NCBI GenBank assembly: GCA_031551045.1
Contig: JAVBOD010000072.1
Span: 1-22,106 of the forward strand
Reading direction: 5' to 3'
Length of the DNA stretch: 22,106 nucleotides
DNA from: JAVBOD01 sp031551045
GTDB lineage: Bacteria; Bacteroidota; Bacteroidia; Bacteroidales; UBA932
Shown: piece by piece, positions 8,563 to 16,300 of the stretch
How the letters are laid out: the number at the start of each line of letters is the position of its first letter
Position numbering within the stretch: the first letter of the stretch is position 1
Notes under the pieces: generated by a model
What the model was told of the DNA's origin: nothing
Seen by the model: the letters and a program-made list of their open reading frames with translations, nothing else
Databases searched by the model: none
Translations under genes and position numbers: made by a program

Positions 8563-9248
8563 TTAGTAAATTTGTATAGATAATAAATTATTTCGTTTAG
8601 CCATAAGTAGTTTCAGAGAACATGCCATCATCTCCACGCTTTTAGAATAACATTTTGTTTTTCTTCTAAATCGAGCGAAGAAGTGTCTGATTTGAGCATT
8701 GTAGCTTTCTACCGTATAGGTTTCTGCTTTTGTTTACACCAACTTTTCTGCCGGTATCATTTCGTTATACGATTTCCAGTAGTCCGCTGCAACAACTCCT
8801 ATAGCCTGTCCTTTTACCTTATCTCACAGCTTCAATCCTGTTTTTGTACTTCTGTCCCCAACAACGAAATCAATGTACTGCTTGGCTTCTCTATCAACAC
8901 TAATCCAAATCCATCGGTAGTTTTTTTGTGCCCAATATAGCTATGAACCTCATCTAATTCCATAATTCTGGCGGGGCGAGGATTACGAATTTCCTCCAGC
9001 TGATGCCCGTATTTACGAATCCAATTCAAAACAGAAACATGGCTTACACCCAATAAACGCGCTATGGAGTGAAATCCCAAGCCTTCTAAATACAGGGATA
9101 AGGCAAATCTACGCTTCTTCTCTTTTTCTAAATAAACTTCAAAACTTACGGTGTAATTACACCCACAATCTTTACACTTATAGCGCTGCAAAGCTCTTAC
9201 CACACCATTTTTCACTTTTCTATCTGATTGACATTTAGGACATACCAT
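8563..9248 (-). pseudogene. IS1-family transposase (InsA/InsB'), broken
   Basis: The first frame starts at ATG 9248 with an MVCPKC zinc finger (CPKC...CKDC), then a helix-turn-helix (LGVSHVSVLNWIRKYG) and MELDEVHSYIGHKK. At seven A (8921-8927 on the complement) followed by C the reading must shift -1, giving HKKNYRWIWISVDR and then the DDE catalytic part (VGDRSTKTG, ADYWKSYNE, ETYTVESYNA), ending at 8563. This A-run is the known type of IS1 programmed frameshift site. In the shifted frame two nonsense codons interrupt the gene: TGA at 8824-8826, where relatives would have Trp in an LW-D/E-K context, and TAA at 8734-8736, probably from CAA Gln. The unshifted frame ends at 8832. A TTG extension to 9266 lies inside the promoter and is not the start. 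Confidence 0.85.
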
Positions 9249-9263
9249 ACTTTTTTTTTGGGG

Positions 9264-9295
9264 CAAAGATAATAAATCTATCTTAAATTACCAAA
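9264..9295 (-). promoter_or_regulatory. Promoter of the IS1 transposase
   Basis: On the minus strand TTTG (9292-9295), 20 bases, then TATCTTTG (9264-9271), a full consensus match. The -33 box lies inside the terminal inverted repeat, so transposase binding to the end could repress transcription (inference). Confidence 0.7.
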
Positions 9296-9299
9296 TCCG

Positions 9300-9490
9300 A
9301 TAAATCTAATAGAGTTACGTTCAAAAAAAAGATGATAAAAGATTTTATTTTTTTGCACAAAATTTAATCTTATAAAATACATTTTTTTTATTCAAAAACA
9401 ATGTTTATCTTCGCCTCTGTTTAACAAAATCTTTGTGCATCTTGCAAAGAAATTTTGATTTTCTGTCCTAAATAATAACCTTTAAATTCA
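9300..9490. other. AT-rich leader upstream of the lipoprotein gene
   Basis: Contains the left 19-base repeat and two imperfect plus-strand -7 candidates, TATCTTCG (9406-9413) and AATCTTTG (9428-9435), each one mismatch from TAnnTTTG and neither with a good -33 box. One of them probably drives the lipoprotein gene. Nothing else recognised. Confidence 0.35.
9353..9371. repeat. 19-base direct repeat, left copy flanking the cargo genes
   Basis: TTGCACAAAATTTAATCTT, identical to 11910-11928. The two copies enclose the two cargo genes at a distance of about 2.56 kb. They may be remnants of insertion-sequence ends or a recombination footprint; they are in the same orientation. Confidence 0.7.
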
Positions 9491-11191
9491 ATGCCTATGA
9501 AAAAGATTTTTCCTTTTATGGGCAGGTGGAAGCGAGAAAATGTGGTGGTGGGAAGCCTGCTTATCTTTACGATTTTTTCAATCCTATTATTCTCCTGTCA
9601 AAAGGAACCGTCTTCGACGGAAGAACTGAAAAAAGAAACTTCAGACCCTTTAGTGTTAGCCGCTAAAGCGTGGTTTGAACAGACGTATGCCACTACGGCT
9701 GACGGTGCCGATTCCCTGATCTTACCCATGAATGCAAAGGGCGAAAAGAAGAAATCCATCAAAGCAAAACCGGAATGGAACGCCGCCTATGTGGGAAGAG
9801 ATAGTGTAGTAGAAGTGCCCTTGACTTCGTTAGGTAAATTGGGGTATGCCCGTGGGCAGCAACAACCTTCGAAAGCCGTATTGGATGCCGTGGAAACCCG
9901 GATGCTCATATTGAAAGACGAGCAAGGAGCCTATTACCATGCGTTTATGAATATAGTGCCCGATTCGGCGTATTTGGAAAAACACCACTACAAAGTAAAA
10001 AACAATGCCTATAAAAACATGCCGAAAGATTTCTCGGGCATGGTATTTTATGTATTACCCGATGGCCGGTTTTGTAACGGATGGCAATACCGGGAGGGAA
10101 AGATAACGCATTCCATCAGTAGTAATAGTACCTTGGAGGTTCCTACCGTGAACGTGAAGCGGGCATCATACTCTGAAGATTGTACGCTTTATGTGATTAC
10201 GGAATATACGATAAATTGCACGATTACTGTTGGTCGTCCCGGCATGGTGTGCGGCTCTTGGTACATATCCGGTATCGAATATTGGTTGGTCTGCCCCGCG
10301 GATAATCCGGACCCTACACGTGACCCTGACGGTAATCTTTATAATCCGTGGGGTGCTGGAGGGGCACAGGTCCCGCAATATACTGTGACGTTAACAGCTA
10401 ACCCACTCATAGGAGGGACTGTAACAGGAGGTGGGAAGTATCCTGCTGGTAATACTCTCATTATTGCAGCGTCAGCTTTATCCGGATATCTTTTTGTAAG
10501 TTGGACTTCCAATGGTACTATTGTTTCTATAGAACCAAGTTATTCGTTTACAGTGACTGACGACCAAACGTTTATCGCACGCTTTGCGCATAATAATATT
10601 TGTGGACAGGTAGAAAAAATTGCTACCAATGCGCAGTTTAAGAATAAAATGAGTGAGTTGCAGGGCAACATTAATTTAGCCAATGAAACAGGTTACACAT
10701 GGGATGGAAATAGCTATAGCCCACTTACAGGAACTGGCAATTGTATTATTGGGAATATTCCTCTTTCTGGCACTTTAGATGGTTTGATGCATGTTCATAC
10801 AACAAATTGTATGTCTATTTTTTCGGCAACAGATTTAATGGCCATGTATCAAATACTTGCCACTAATCACATGACAAGCGCTACAAACTTTACTATGTCG
10901 TTAGTAACACCCAACGGTACCAATTATATTTTGAAAATTGAAGATGAAGCTAAGTTTAGAGCATTTGGGAATGCATGGTTTGTTGGAGTGCCAAATAATG
11001 ATTATTTAGAAGCTACTTTTCATTCCTTTTATCAAATTGGAACAAATAATACACCAGACGCTAATGAACGTGCTTTTTTGCAAATGCTTCAGCAAGCGAA
11101 TACTGGGTTGAAACTATTTAAAAGCAATTCATCTGATTACACTCCTTATGGAGTAGATACAAATAATAATCCAATCATTAAGCCATGTTAA
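9491..11191 (+). CDS. Mosaic surface lipoprotein with InlB-type repeat and JAMM-like C-terminal motif
   Basis: 566 residues. A long hydrophobic signal (residues 18-34) ends in the lipobox ILLFSC with acylated C36. Residues about 40-290 are an exported region of unknown family with several cysteines and a proline/aspartate-rich linker (PADNPDPTRDPDG). Residues 296-364 (YTVTLTANP..GGTVTGGG..Y.AG......A.SGYLFVSWTSNG) fit the divergent InlB B-repeat, an adhesion or linker fold. The C-terminal region has H434-V-H436, then S445-A-T-D448 in HTTNCMSIFSATDL, resembling the HxH...SxxD metal site of JAMM/MPN peptidases but with 8 rather than 7 residues between H and S; no clear partner Glu is seen. Base composition becomes clearly AT-richer after about 10380. 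The next gene overlaps or abuts it. Alternative start: ATG at 9497. Function unproven. Confidence 0.75.
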   Translation: MPMKKIFPFMGRWKRENVVVGSLLIFTIFSILLFSCQKEPSSTEELKKETSDPLVLAAKAWFEQTYATTADGADSLILPMNAKGEKKKSIKAKPEWNAAYVGRDSVVEVPLTSLGKLGYARGQQQPSKAVLDAVETRMLILKDEQGAYYHAFMNIVPDSAYLEKHHYKVKNNAYKNMPKDFSGMVFYVLPDGRFCNGWQYREGKITHSISSNSTLEVPTVNVKRASYSEDCTLYVITEYTINCTITVGRPGMVCGSWYISGIEYWLVCPADNPDPTRDPDGNLYNPWGAGGAQVPQYTVTLTANPLIGGTVTGGGKYPAGNTLIIAASALSGYLFVSWTSNGTIVSIEPSYSFTVTDDQTFIARFAHNNICGQVEKIATNAQFKNKMSELQGNINLANETGYTWDGNSYSPLTGTGNCIIGNIPLSGTLDGLMHVHTTNCMSIFSATDLMAMYQILATNHMTSATNFTMSLVTPNGTNYILKIEDEAKFRAFGNAWFVGVPNNDYLEATFHSFYQIGTNNTPDANERAFLQMLQQANTGLKLFKSNSSDYTPYGVDTNNNPIIKPC

Positions 11192-11202
11192 TAAATACAG
11201 CT

Positions 11203-11730
11203 ATGAAAACATTTATTATTACAATTGGTTTTTTCTTATCCATTTGTATGGGACTTGCACAAGAAACAAACCATACAACCCCTAAAGAAGGTGACTATCT
11301 CCAGCATCCAGAGTTGAAAAAATTTGCAGGAAAATGGAGAGATGTATCAAATAATGACACAGTAGATATTATACTAATAAAAGTAAAACATTTGACCCCA
11401 ATTAAGGTTTATATTGATATGTTATATTTGTGGCATATATATATAAAAAATAGAGAAGTAATCAGTTCAACGATGCAATACGTAACAGAAAATGTGACAA
11501 GAGAAACAAATAGTCTAGGCCTTGTTATTGAACCCGATAATCCTTACAAAATTTCTCTCTTAAGTACAGATCCCATCACAGGAAAACGAGCATATATTGT
11601 ACTAACTTATATTGACTCTCCTTTACACTTGGATTGGGAAATAAAACCGTATGGAGTACCCAATGATTTTGTAATACCTGAAGGTTATTACAGCCTTCCA
11701 TTGAAATTAACTTTTTATAAATTGGAGTAA
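11203..11730 (+). CDS. Small secreted protein, DUF6705-like, paired with the lipoprotein
   Basis: 175 residues from the ATG at 11203, which opens a good signal peptide (MKTFIITIGFFLSICMGLAQE); an earlier in-frame ATG at 11185 overlaps the stop of the lipoprotein gene by 7 bases and may couple translation. The mature part begins HPELKKFAGKWRDVSNNDTVDIILIKVK, a 'fixed-length beta-barrel starter' GxW pattern that I recall from DUF6705 proteins of Flavobacteriia; the rest alternates beta strands and ends LPLKLTFYKLE. It is AT-rich like the C-terminal half of the preceding gene. A hairpin terminator follows, so the two form a unit. It could be a partner or inhibitor of the lipoprotein's C-terminal domain (inference); the family name is from memory and unverified. 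Confidence 0.7.
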   Translation: MKTFIITIGFFLSICMGLAQETNHTTPKEGDYLQHPELKKFAGKWRDVSNNDTVDIILIKVKHLTPIKVYIDMLYLWHIYIKNREVISSTMQYVTENVTRETNSLGLVIEPDNPYKISLLSTDPITGKRAYIVLTYIDSPLHLDWEIKPYGVPNDFVIPEGYYSLPLKLTFYKLE

Positions 11731-11798
11731 GTATGAAGAATGTGCTATTTTTCTCCTCGCCTAGGAAGACAGGTAATATTCCTATTTGATTAGCATAG

Positions 11799-11839
11799 CC
11801 CCGCCCACCGGCGGGGTTTTTGTTTTGCTTTAGCAAAAC
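11799..11839 (+). terminator. Intrinsic terminator of the cargo operon
   Basis: Stem CCCCGCC/GGCGGGG (11799-11805, 11810-11816) with a CACC loop, followed by TTTTTGTTTTG. A second hairpin, GTTTTGCT/AGCAAAAC (11822-11829, 11832-11839), follows at once. It lies 68 bases after the stop. The remaining gap to the transposase holds the right 19-base repeat and nothing else recognised. Confidence 0.9.
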
Positions 11840-11909
11840 GAAAGTTAAATTTAATAGAGTAGTCTTCAATACAGTAAAAACATTGACAGGGCTTCTACTT
11901 TTTTGTAGC

Positions 11910-11928
11910 TTGCACAAAATTTAATCTT
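11910..11928. repeat. 19-base direct repeat, right copy
   Basis: Identical to 9353-9371. It lies 53 bases before the truncated transposase frame, so it may belong to the left end of that insertion sequence. Confidence 0.7.
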
Positions 11929-11981
11929 TTAGGCTTAATAGTCATTTTTCAGGCTGAAATCATTGGGAAGTCTTATCTTTA

Positions 11982-12806
11982 TTGGCTTTAAAGCCACTCC
12001 AAGTATATGAATCGAAAAAATGCTTTTACTGCGATAGTTCCATTACCAAGAAAAATGGATGCAAACAGGGGGTTCAACAATATAAATGTTATGCCTGTGG
12101 CAAACAATTTTCAGGCGGAAACAGGGTCCAAACGAGCCAGCTATGGCAAGAATACACAGAAGGCAAACAAACCTATTTGCAATTGGCCGATAAGTACACT
12201 TGTTCCGTTAGTACCATCCGTCGCAAATTAGACAAACATAAAATAGAAAATCCATCCATGCCCGCACGAGCGGTTATCGTTTTGATGGATACCACTTATT
12301 GGGGAAGAAACTTTGGCGTGATGTTGTTTAAAGATTCTTTAACTAAAAACAACCTGTTGAAGTACTATATCCGACACGAAACAAACGCATTGTATATTCA
12401 AGGTATTGAAGAACTTAAAGTCCTTAATTTTACTATTCTTGCGATTGTTTGCGATGGGCGTAAAGGACTTATTCAATCTTTTCCGGATATTCCTGTACAA
12501 ATGTACCAGTTTCACCAATCTGCCATTATTCGCCGCTATTTGACCAAGAAGCCCAAACTTCAAGCGGCCAAAGAACTGATGGAAGTCGTAGATTTAATGA
12601 AGCAGACAGACAGGGAATCATTTACCGGCGCATTGGGATTATGGTTTGAGAAGTGGGAGTCGTTCCTGAACGAACGAACCATAAACCCATTTACCCAAAA
12701 ATCATTCTATACCCATAAAAGACTCCGAAGCGCATACAGGAGCTTAAAAAATAGTCCATCCGGCAGCTATTTTCTGCTTGAGCTCTGCGATTATTTTTTC
12801 TGCTAA
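11982..12806 (+). pseudogene. Transposase, variant zinc-ribbon IS256-like family, 3'-truncated
   Basis: A zinc ribbon (C14-x2-C17...C36-x2-C39), an HTH-like segment (CSVSTIRRKLDKH) and an RNase-H-fold core with acidic residues D103 (VLMDTTYWG) and D158 (IVCDGRKGL) and the FHQ motif at 177-179. It matches the group that NCBI names IS256-family, variant Zn-binding type (from memory). Only a TTG at 11982 is available as a start in this frame; no ATG is found before the upstream stop at 11955. The family sequence is recognisable up to about YRSLKN (near 12748); the last about 18 residues are the antisense of the neighbouring integrase fragment, not transposase. The C-terminal part that should carry the third catalytic residue is missing, so the protein is inactive. 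Confidence 0.85.
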
Positions 12807-12989
12807 CCGGTAACGCTCTGCGGCCGAAGAAAAACTATTGATGTTTACATCGTCGTAACACTCATAACGTTTACGAATCATCTCATCGCGTTGCGGGTCG
12901 CGCATCGATAGTTCTACATACCATTTCTTCGTGATGTCTCCCTTCCTGTCTCGGAGAGTGGGGAAAAGCAAATTTTTTTTTCTACGCAT
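12744..12989 (-). pseudogene. Tyrosine recombinase (integrase), N-terminal fragment
   Basis: 81 codons from ATG 12989. The start MRRKKNLLFPTLRDRKGD, then KKWYVELSMRDPQ and SAAERYRLAEKIIAELKQKIAAGW, is the N-terminal arm-binding/SAM-like region of Bacteroidetes phage-type integrases, which usually run to about 400 residues. The core-binding and catalytic domains (R...HxxR...Y) are absent: after Trp78 the frame runs into transposase sequence and stops at 12744. It lies 135 bases from the tRNA-Pro gene, as an island integrase should. A perfect palindrome and an AAAGG stretch precede its start. Confidence 0.82.
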
Positions 12990-12993
12990 ATCC

Positions 12994-13012
12994 TTTCTAA
13001 ATTTTTTAGAAA
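12994..13012. promoter_or_regulatory. Palindrome at the integrase start
   Basis: TTTCTAAA, 3 bases, TTTAGAAA: a perfect 8-bp inverted repeat ending 5 bases upstream of the integrase ATG. It could be an operator or a hairpin over the ribosome-binding region. Function not known. Confidence 0.5.
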
Positions 13013-13041
13013 TTCATGCATAGCACGTCGTTTTTCTTAAC

Positions 13042-13113
13042 TGTATCTATAAGTGTATCTAAATTGTATCTTGCAGATTTTTTTACCTGCAAGATACAGG
13101 TTTTTAGATACTT
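13042..13113. repeat. TGTATCT repeats forming a long inverted repeat, possible integrase arm sites
   Basis: TGTATCT occurs directly at 13042, 13054 and 13065 (steps 12 and 11), and in the opposite orientation at 13092-13098 (AGATACA) and, shortened, at 13106-13111. The inner part is a perfect 12-bp inverted repeat (13065-13076 and 13087-13098, 10-base loop). It lies between the integrase start and the tRNA att site, where arm-type binding sites of lambda-like integrases occur. It could also act as a terminator for the tRNA transcript, which now lacks its original one next to it. Confidence 0.65.
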
Positions 13114-13121
13114 TGATAAAA

Positions 13122-13142
13122 AAGTCGGGGCGAAATGACTCG
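13122..13142 (-). repeat. att-like repeat at the tRNA-Pro 3' end (proximal boundary)
   Basis: The same 21 bases as at 8499-8519, overlapping the acceptor strand and T-arm of the intact tRNA; the identity extends 3 bases past the tRNA. Confidence 0.85.
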
Positions 13143-13198
13143 AACATTCGACCCCTTGCACCCCATGCAAGTGCGCTAGCCAACTGCGCCACGCCCCG
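13125..13198 (-). tRNA. tRNA-Pro (anticodon GGG)
   Basis: A complete cloverleaf on the minus strand: acceptor CGGGGCG/CGCCCCG, D-arm GCGC..GTTGGCTA..GCGC, anticodon stem CTTGC/GCAAG with loop ATGGGGT (anticodon GGG), variable GGGTC-like region and T-arm with TTCGAGT, discriminator A. CCA is not encoded. The immediate 3' flank is CTTTTTT, which may serve as a weak terminator. Its 3' end is the integration target of the island. A matching promoter lies upstream. Confidence 0.93.
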
Positions 13199-13228
13199 AT
13201 TTTTTCCCATTTTTTACGATTGGGGCTG

Positions 13229-13259
13229 CAAAAGTAGTCATTTCTGATAAATATACAAA
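13229..13259 (-). promoter_or_regulatory. Promoter of tRNA-Pro
   Basis: On the minus strand TTTG (13256-13259), 19 bases, then TACTTTTG (13229-13236), 31 bases before the tRNA 5' end. Confidence 0.65.
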
Positions 13260-13299
13260 ATTAAATTGACATCCCTTAACTAAGCAAACGTATATTTTG

Positions 13300-13307
13300 T
13301 ATTTTTG
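13300..13307 (+). promoter_or_regulatory. Possible -7 element of the alpha-2-macroglobulin gene
   Basis: TATTTTTG fits TAnnTTTG and ends 22 bases before the chosen ATG. No clear TTTG lies at the right distance upstream. Its position argues against the longer start at 13297. Confidence 0.35.
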
Positions 13308-13329
13308 TACCAAAAATATTATTATAACA

Positions 13330-16300
13330 ATGAAAAATAAAATCTCCTCTTTATGGCTTATTATAGCCATGTGCATGTTTTTGCTCGGCGGATGCAAAAG
13401 CAAGTCGGACTTGGTGAATCCGCAGAATCCCTTTATTGACGCCTATACGGGCGGTATTATTTCTATTGAATCGACCATTTTGGTGCGGATGATACAGGAA
13501 ATTCCCAATGCCGAACCGGGTGAAAAAGTAGAGGGGAAAATCTTTACTTTCTCCCCGAATATTGATGGCGAAACGTATTACGCAGACGCCTATACTATTG
13601 AATTCCGCCCGAAAGAACATTTAAAAAGCGGAACAGAATATGAGGCGACCTTTAATGTAGGTAAGATTGTAAAAGAAGCGGAGGGAAAAGATAAAAAATT
13701 CACATTCATGTTTGCTACTTCGGAGCCCGCATTCTCTATCGATTTGGATGGGCTGAGCCTTCAAGACGAAATGCAACCCGACAATTTTATACTCTCGGGA
13801 CGCGTGCTGGCCTCTGATTTTATGCACAACGAGAAAGTGGAAAGCACGTTGGAAGCCACGTTTCAAGGCAAGACAACGGAAGTGAAATGGAGCCACCGCC
13901 CGGCCGACAGGGTACATGAATTTACTATTGAAAATATTGCGGCAAGCGATAAAGAACAAGAACTGCTGTTGCACTGGAACGGAAAAGCGGTAGGCTACGA
14001 CTACAAAACAACCGACACGATTCTGATTCCCGAAAAAGGCGCTTTCAAGGTGCTGGATATAAAAGTAAATACCGGCGAGAGTTATGTCGAATGCCGGTTT
14101 TCGGCGCCGTTGAACGAAAAACAACGTTTCGAATCGTTTATCAATCTTTCCGGCGGAGGAGAAGCCCGCTACAAAGCATCGTCAAACATTCTGTACATTT
14201 ATTATTCCAATAAGGAAAGCGGATCGTGCATACTGACTATCCGTAAGGAACTCAGCAGCAAGGAAGGGAAACAACTACCCGAAGATTACACGCAGGAAAT
14301 TACCATTGAAGAAATAAAACCGGCCGTGCGCCTCATCGGAAAAGGGATTATCATTCCCAGCTCCGAAGGCTTGACACTGCCTTTCCAAGCCGTGAACCTG
14401 AGTGCGGTGGATGTGGAAATACACAAGACATACGAGTCGAATGTGCTGCAATTTTTGCAGGTAAACCGTTTGGACGGAAGTTATGAATTGCGCCGTGTGG
14501 CTAAACCTATTGCCCATAAAACCATCCGCCTGGCCGAGAGCCGCAAAAGTAATTTGCATCAATGGAACACTTTTTCGATTGATTTGGCTTCCATCATCAC
14601 TCCGGAACCCGGCGCTATCTACAATGTGAAAATTAAGTTCTCGCGGAACTATTCGCTGTACCGCGATTGTGAAGAAAATAATGCCGGAAAAAATACGGAG
14701 CAAGAGTTGGTGTCCGCTTCTTCCTACGAAGATGGCGATGAAGAATATGACGACGATGATTACTATTATTACAGCTGGGAAGACCGCGACAACCCTTGCA
14801 AAGACGGGTACTACAACTACAACCGGTTTATTTCGCAAAACGTGTTGGCTACCGATTTGGGCGTGATTGTAAAACGCGGAAGCGACAAAATGCTGTTGGC
14901 GTTTGTAAATAATATAGTGACTACAAAACCCATGAGCGGTGTGAAAGTGACGGCATACGACTATCAACAGCAGAAAGTGGGAGAAGGCAGCACCGACAGC
15001 GAAGGAAAAACCGCCTTTGAAATCAACGGAACAGCATACGTAGTCGTTGCATCGTACGAAAAACAAAAAAATTATGTACGGGTGGACGACGGAGCCTCGC
15101 TCTCGCTGAGTAATTTCGACGTGTCGGGCGAAGAACTGCAAAAAGGCCTGAAAGGTTTTATTTATGGCGAACGCGGCGTGTGGCGCCCTGGCGATACCAT
15201 TTTCCTCACGTTTGTGCTGGACGACCGCTTGAAACAATTGCCCGCCAAACATCCGGTGAATTTCGAATTATACAACGCCCAATCGCAATTGGTGAACCAA
15301 CAAGTGAAAGTGGACGGGCAAAACGGCTTTTACACCTTTGCTTACCAAACCGATGCAGAAGCGCCCACCGGCTCGTGGAATGCCGTGGTGCGCGTGGGCG
15401 GCGCCGCGTTCTACAAATCGTTGCGCGTAGCCACTATTAAACCAAACCGTTTAAAAATAACCACCACGTTGGATAATGAGCTGGTGCCTCCCGGAAAAAA
15501 CATCTCCGGATCGCTGGAGGTAAAATGGCTGCACGGCGCTACAGCCGGAGGCCTGGCGACCGATATAAAAACAACCGTTACCGAAAAACACACTACCTTT
15601 AAAGGATTTGAAAATTACATATTCGACGATGTTACCAAACGCTTCTGGAGCGACGGCGAACAAACCTACGACGGGCATTTGAATGCCGATGGAGAAATGA
15701 ATTTCTCCATTCCGTTGGAAACCAACAAACGTTCGCCGGGCATGTTGCAAGCGTCGTTGGCCATTCGTGTATTTGAAGAGGGCGGCGAATTCAGCTCCGA
15801 CAATGCGTATGTTTCCATTTCGCCCTACACTTCCTATGTAGGGTTAAAAGTTCCCGATGGCGAAGGCTATTACCGCCGCTTGGAAACAGGTAAAAACCAA
15901 CTCTTCGAAGTGGCCGCAGTAAACTACACCGGGAAAGCCGTATCGAAAAAACTGAATGTGGAAATTTACCGGAACGAATGGAGTTGGTGGTGGTATTCGT
16001 CCGATGGAAAATTGGCGAATTTCTCGCAAAGTTCTTATCAAAACGCACTTTTCACGACGACCGTAAAAACAGACGCCAATGGAAAAGCATCGTTCAACTA
16101 TAAGCTGGATTATCCCGACTGGGGGCAATTGCTGGTAAAAGTAACCGACCCCGAAAGCGGACACAGCGCTACGCAATTCGTATATATCGACTGGAGTTCC
16201 AACCGCTCTACCGGCAGTAATACCGAAGGCGCCAACATGCTCTCGTTCAAATCCGATAAAGAAAAGTACAACGTAGGCGAAAAAGCCGTGATAACCATTC

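Larger units (their letters stand above)
8559..9299 (-). mobile_element. Degenerate IS1-family insertion sequence
   Basis: About 741 bp, the normal size for IS1-family elements. The ends form an imperfect inverted repeat: GGGATTAGTAAATTT at the left and, read inward on the other strand, CGGATTTGGTAATTT at the right (12 of 15 identical, followed by TAGAT in both after a 1-base shift). The transposase stop codon overlaps the left repeat. I could not find a convincing 8-9-base target duplication, so the exact ends may be off by a base or the flanks have changed. Confidence 0.75.
8499..13142. mobile_element. Decayed integrative element (island) in tRNA-Pro
   Basis: About 4.6 kb bounded by 21-base direct repeats derived from the tRNA-Pro 3' end. 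The integrase fragment lies beside the intact tRNA, the usual arrangement. Contents in order: degenerate IS1, two-gene secreted cargo with a terminator, truncated transposase, truncated integrase, repeats resembling recombinase arm sites. No mobilisation or replication genes remain. The backbone resumes at the tRNA terminator on the left and at the tRNA body on the right. Confidence 0.8.

Noticed and set aside
11733..11789. An 18-codon frame (MKNVLFFSSPRKTG...) after the cargo genes
   Set aside because: Too short, no known family, and it ends just before the terminator; at most a relic.
12007..12231. A 74-codon ATG frame at the start of the truncated transposase
   Set aside because: It is in the wrong frame; the zinc ribbon and catalytic motifs read in the frame from 11982.
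13297..13329. Longer start of the alpha-2-macroglobulin
   Set aside because: It would place polar residues before the signal peptide and overlap the -7 element; ATG 13330 gives a clean lipoprotein signal.
14275..15252. A 325-codon open frame antisense to the alpha-2-macroglobulin gene
   Set aside because: The translation has no recognisable motif and lies wholly inside a well-supported gene on the other strand; such frames are frequent opposite GC-balanced coding sequence.
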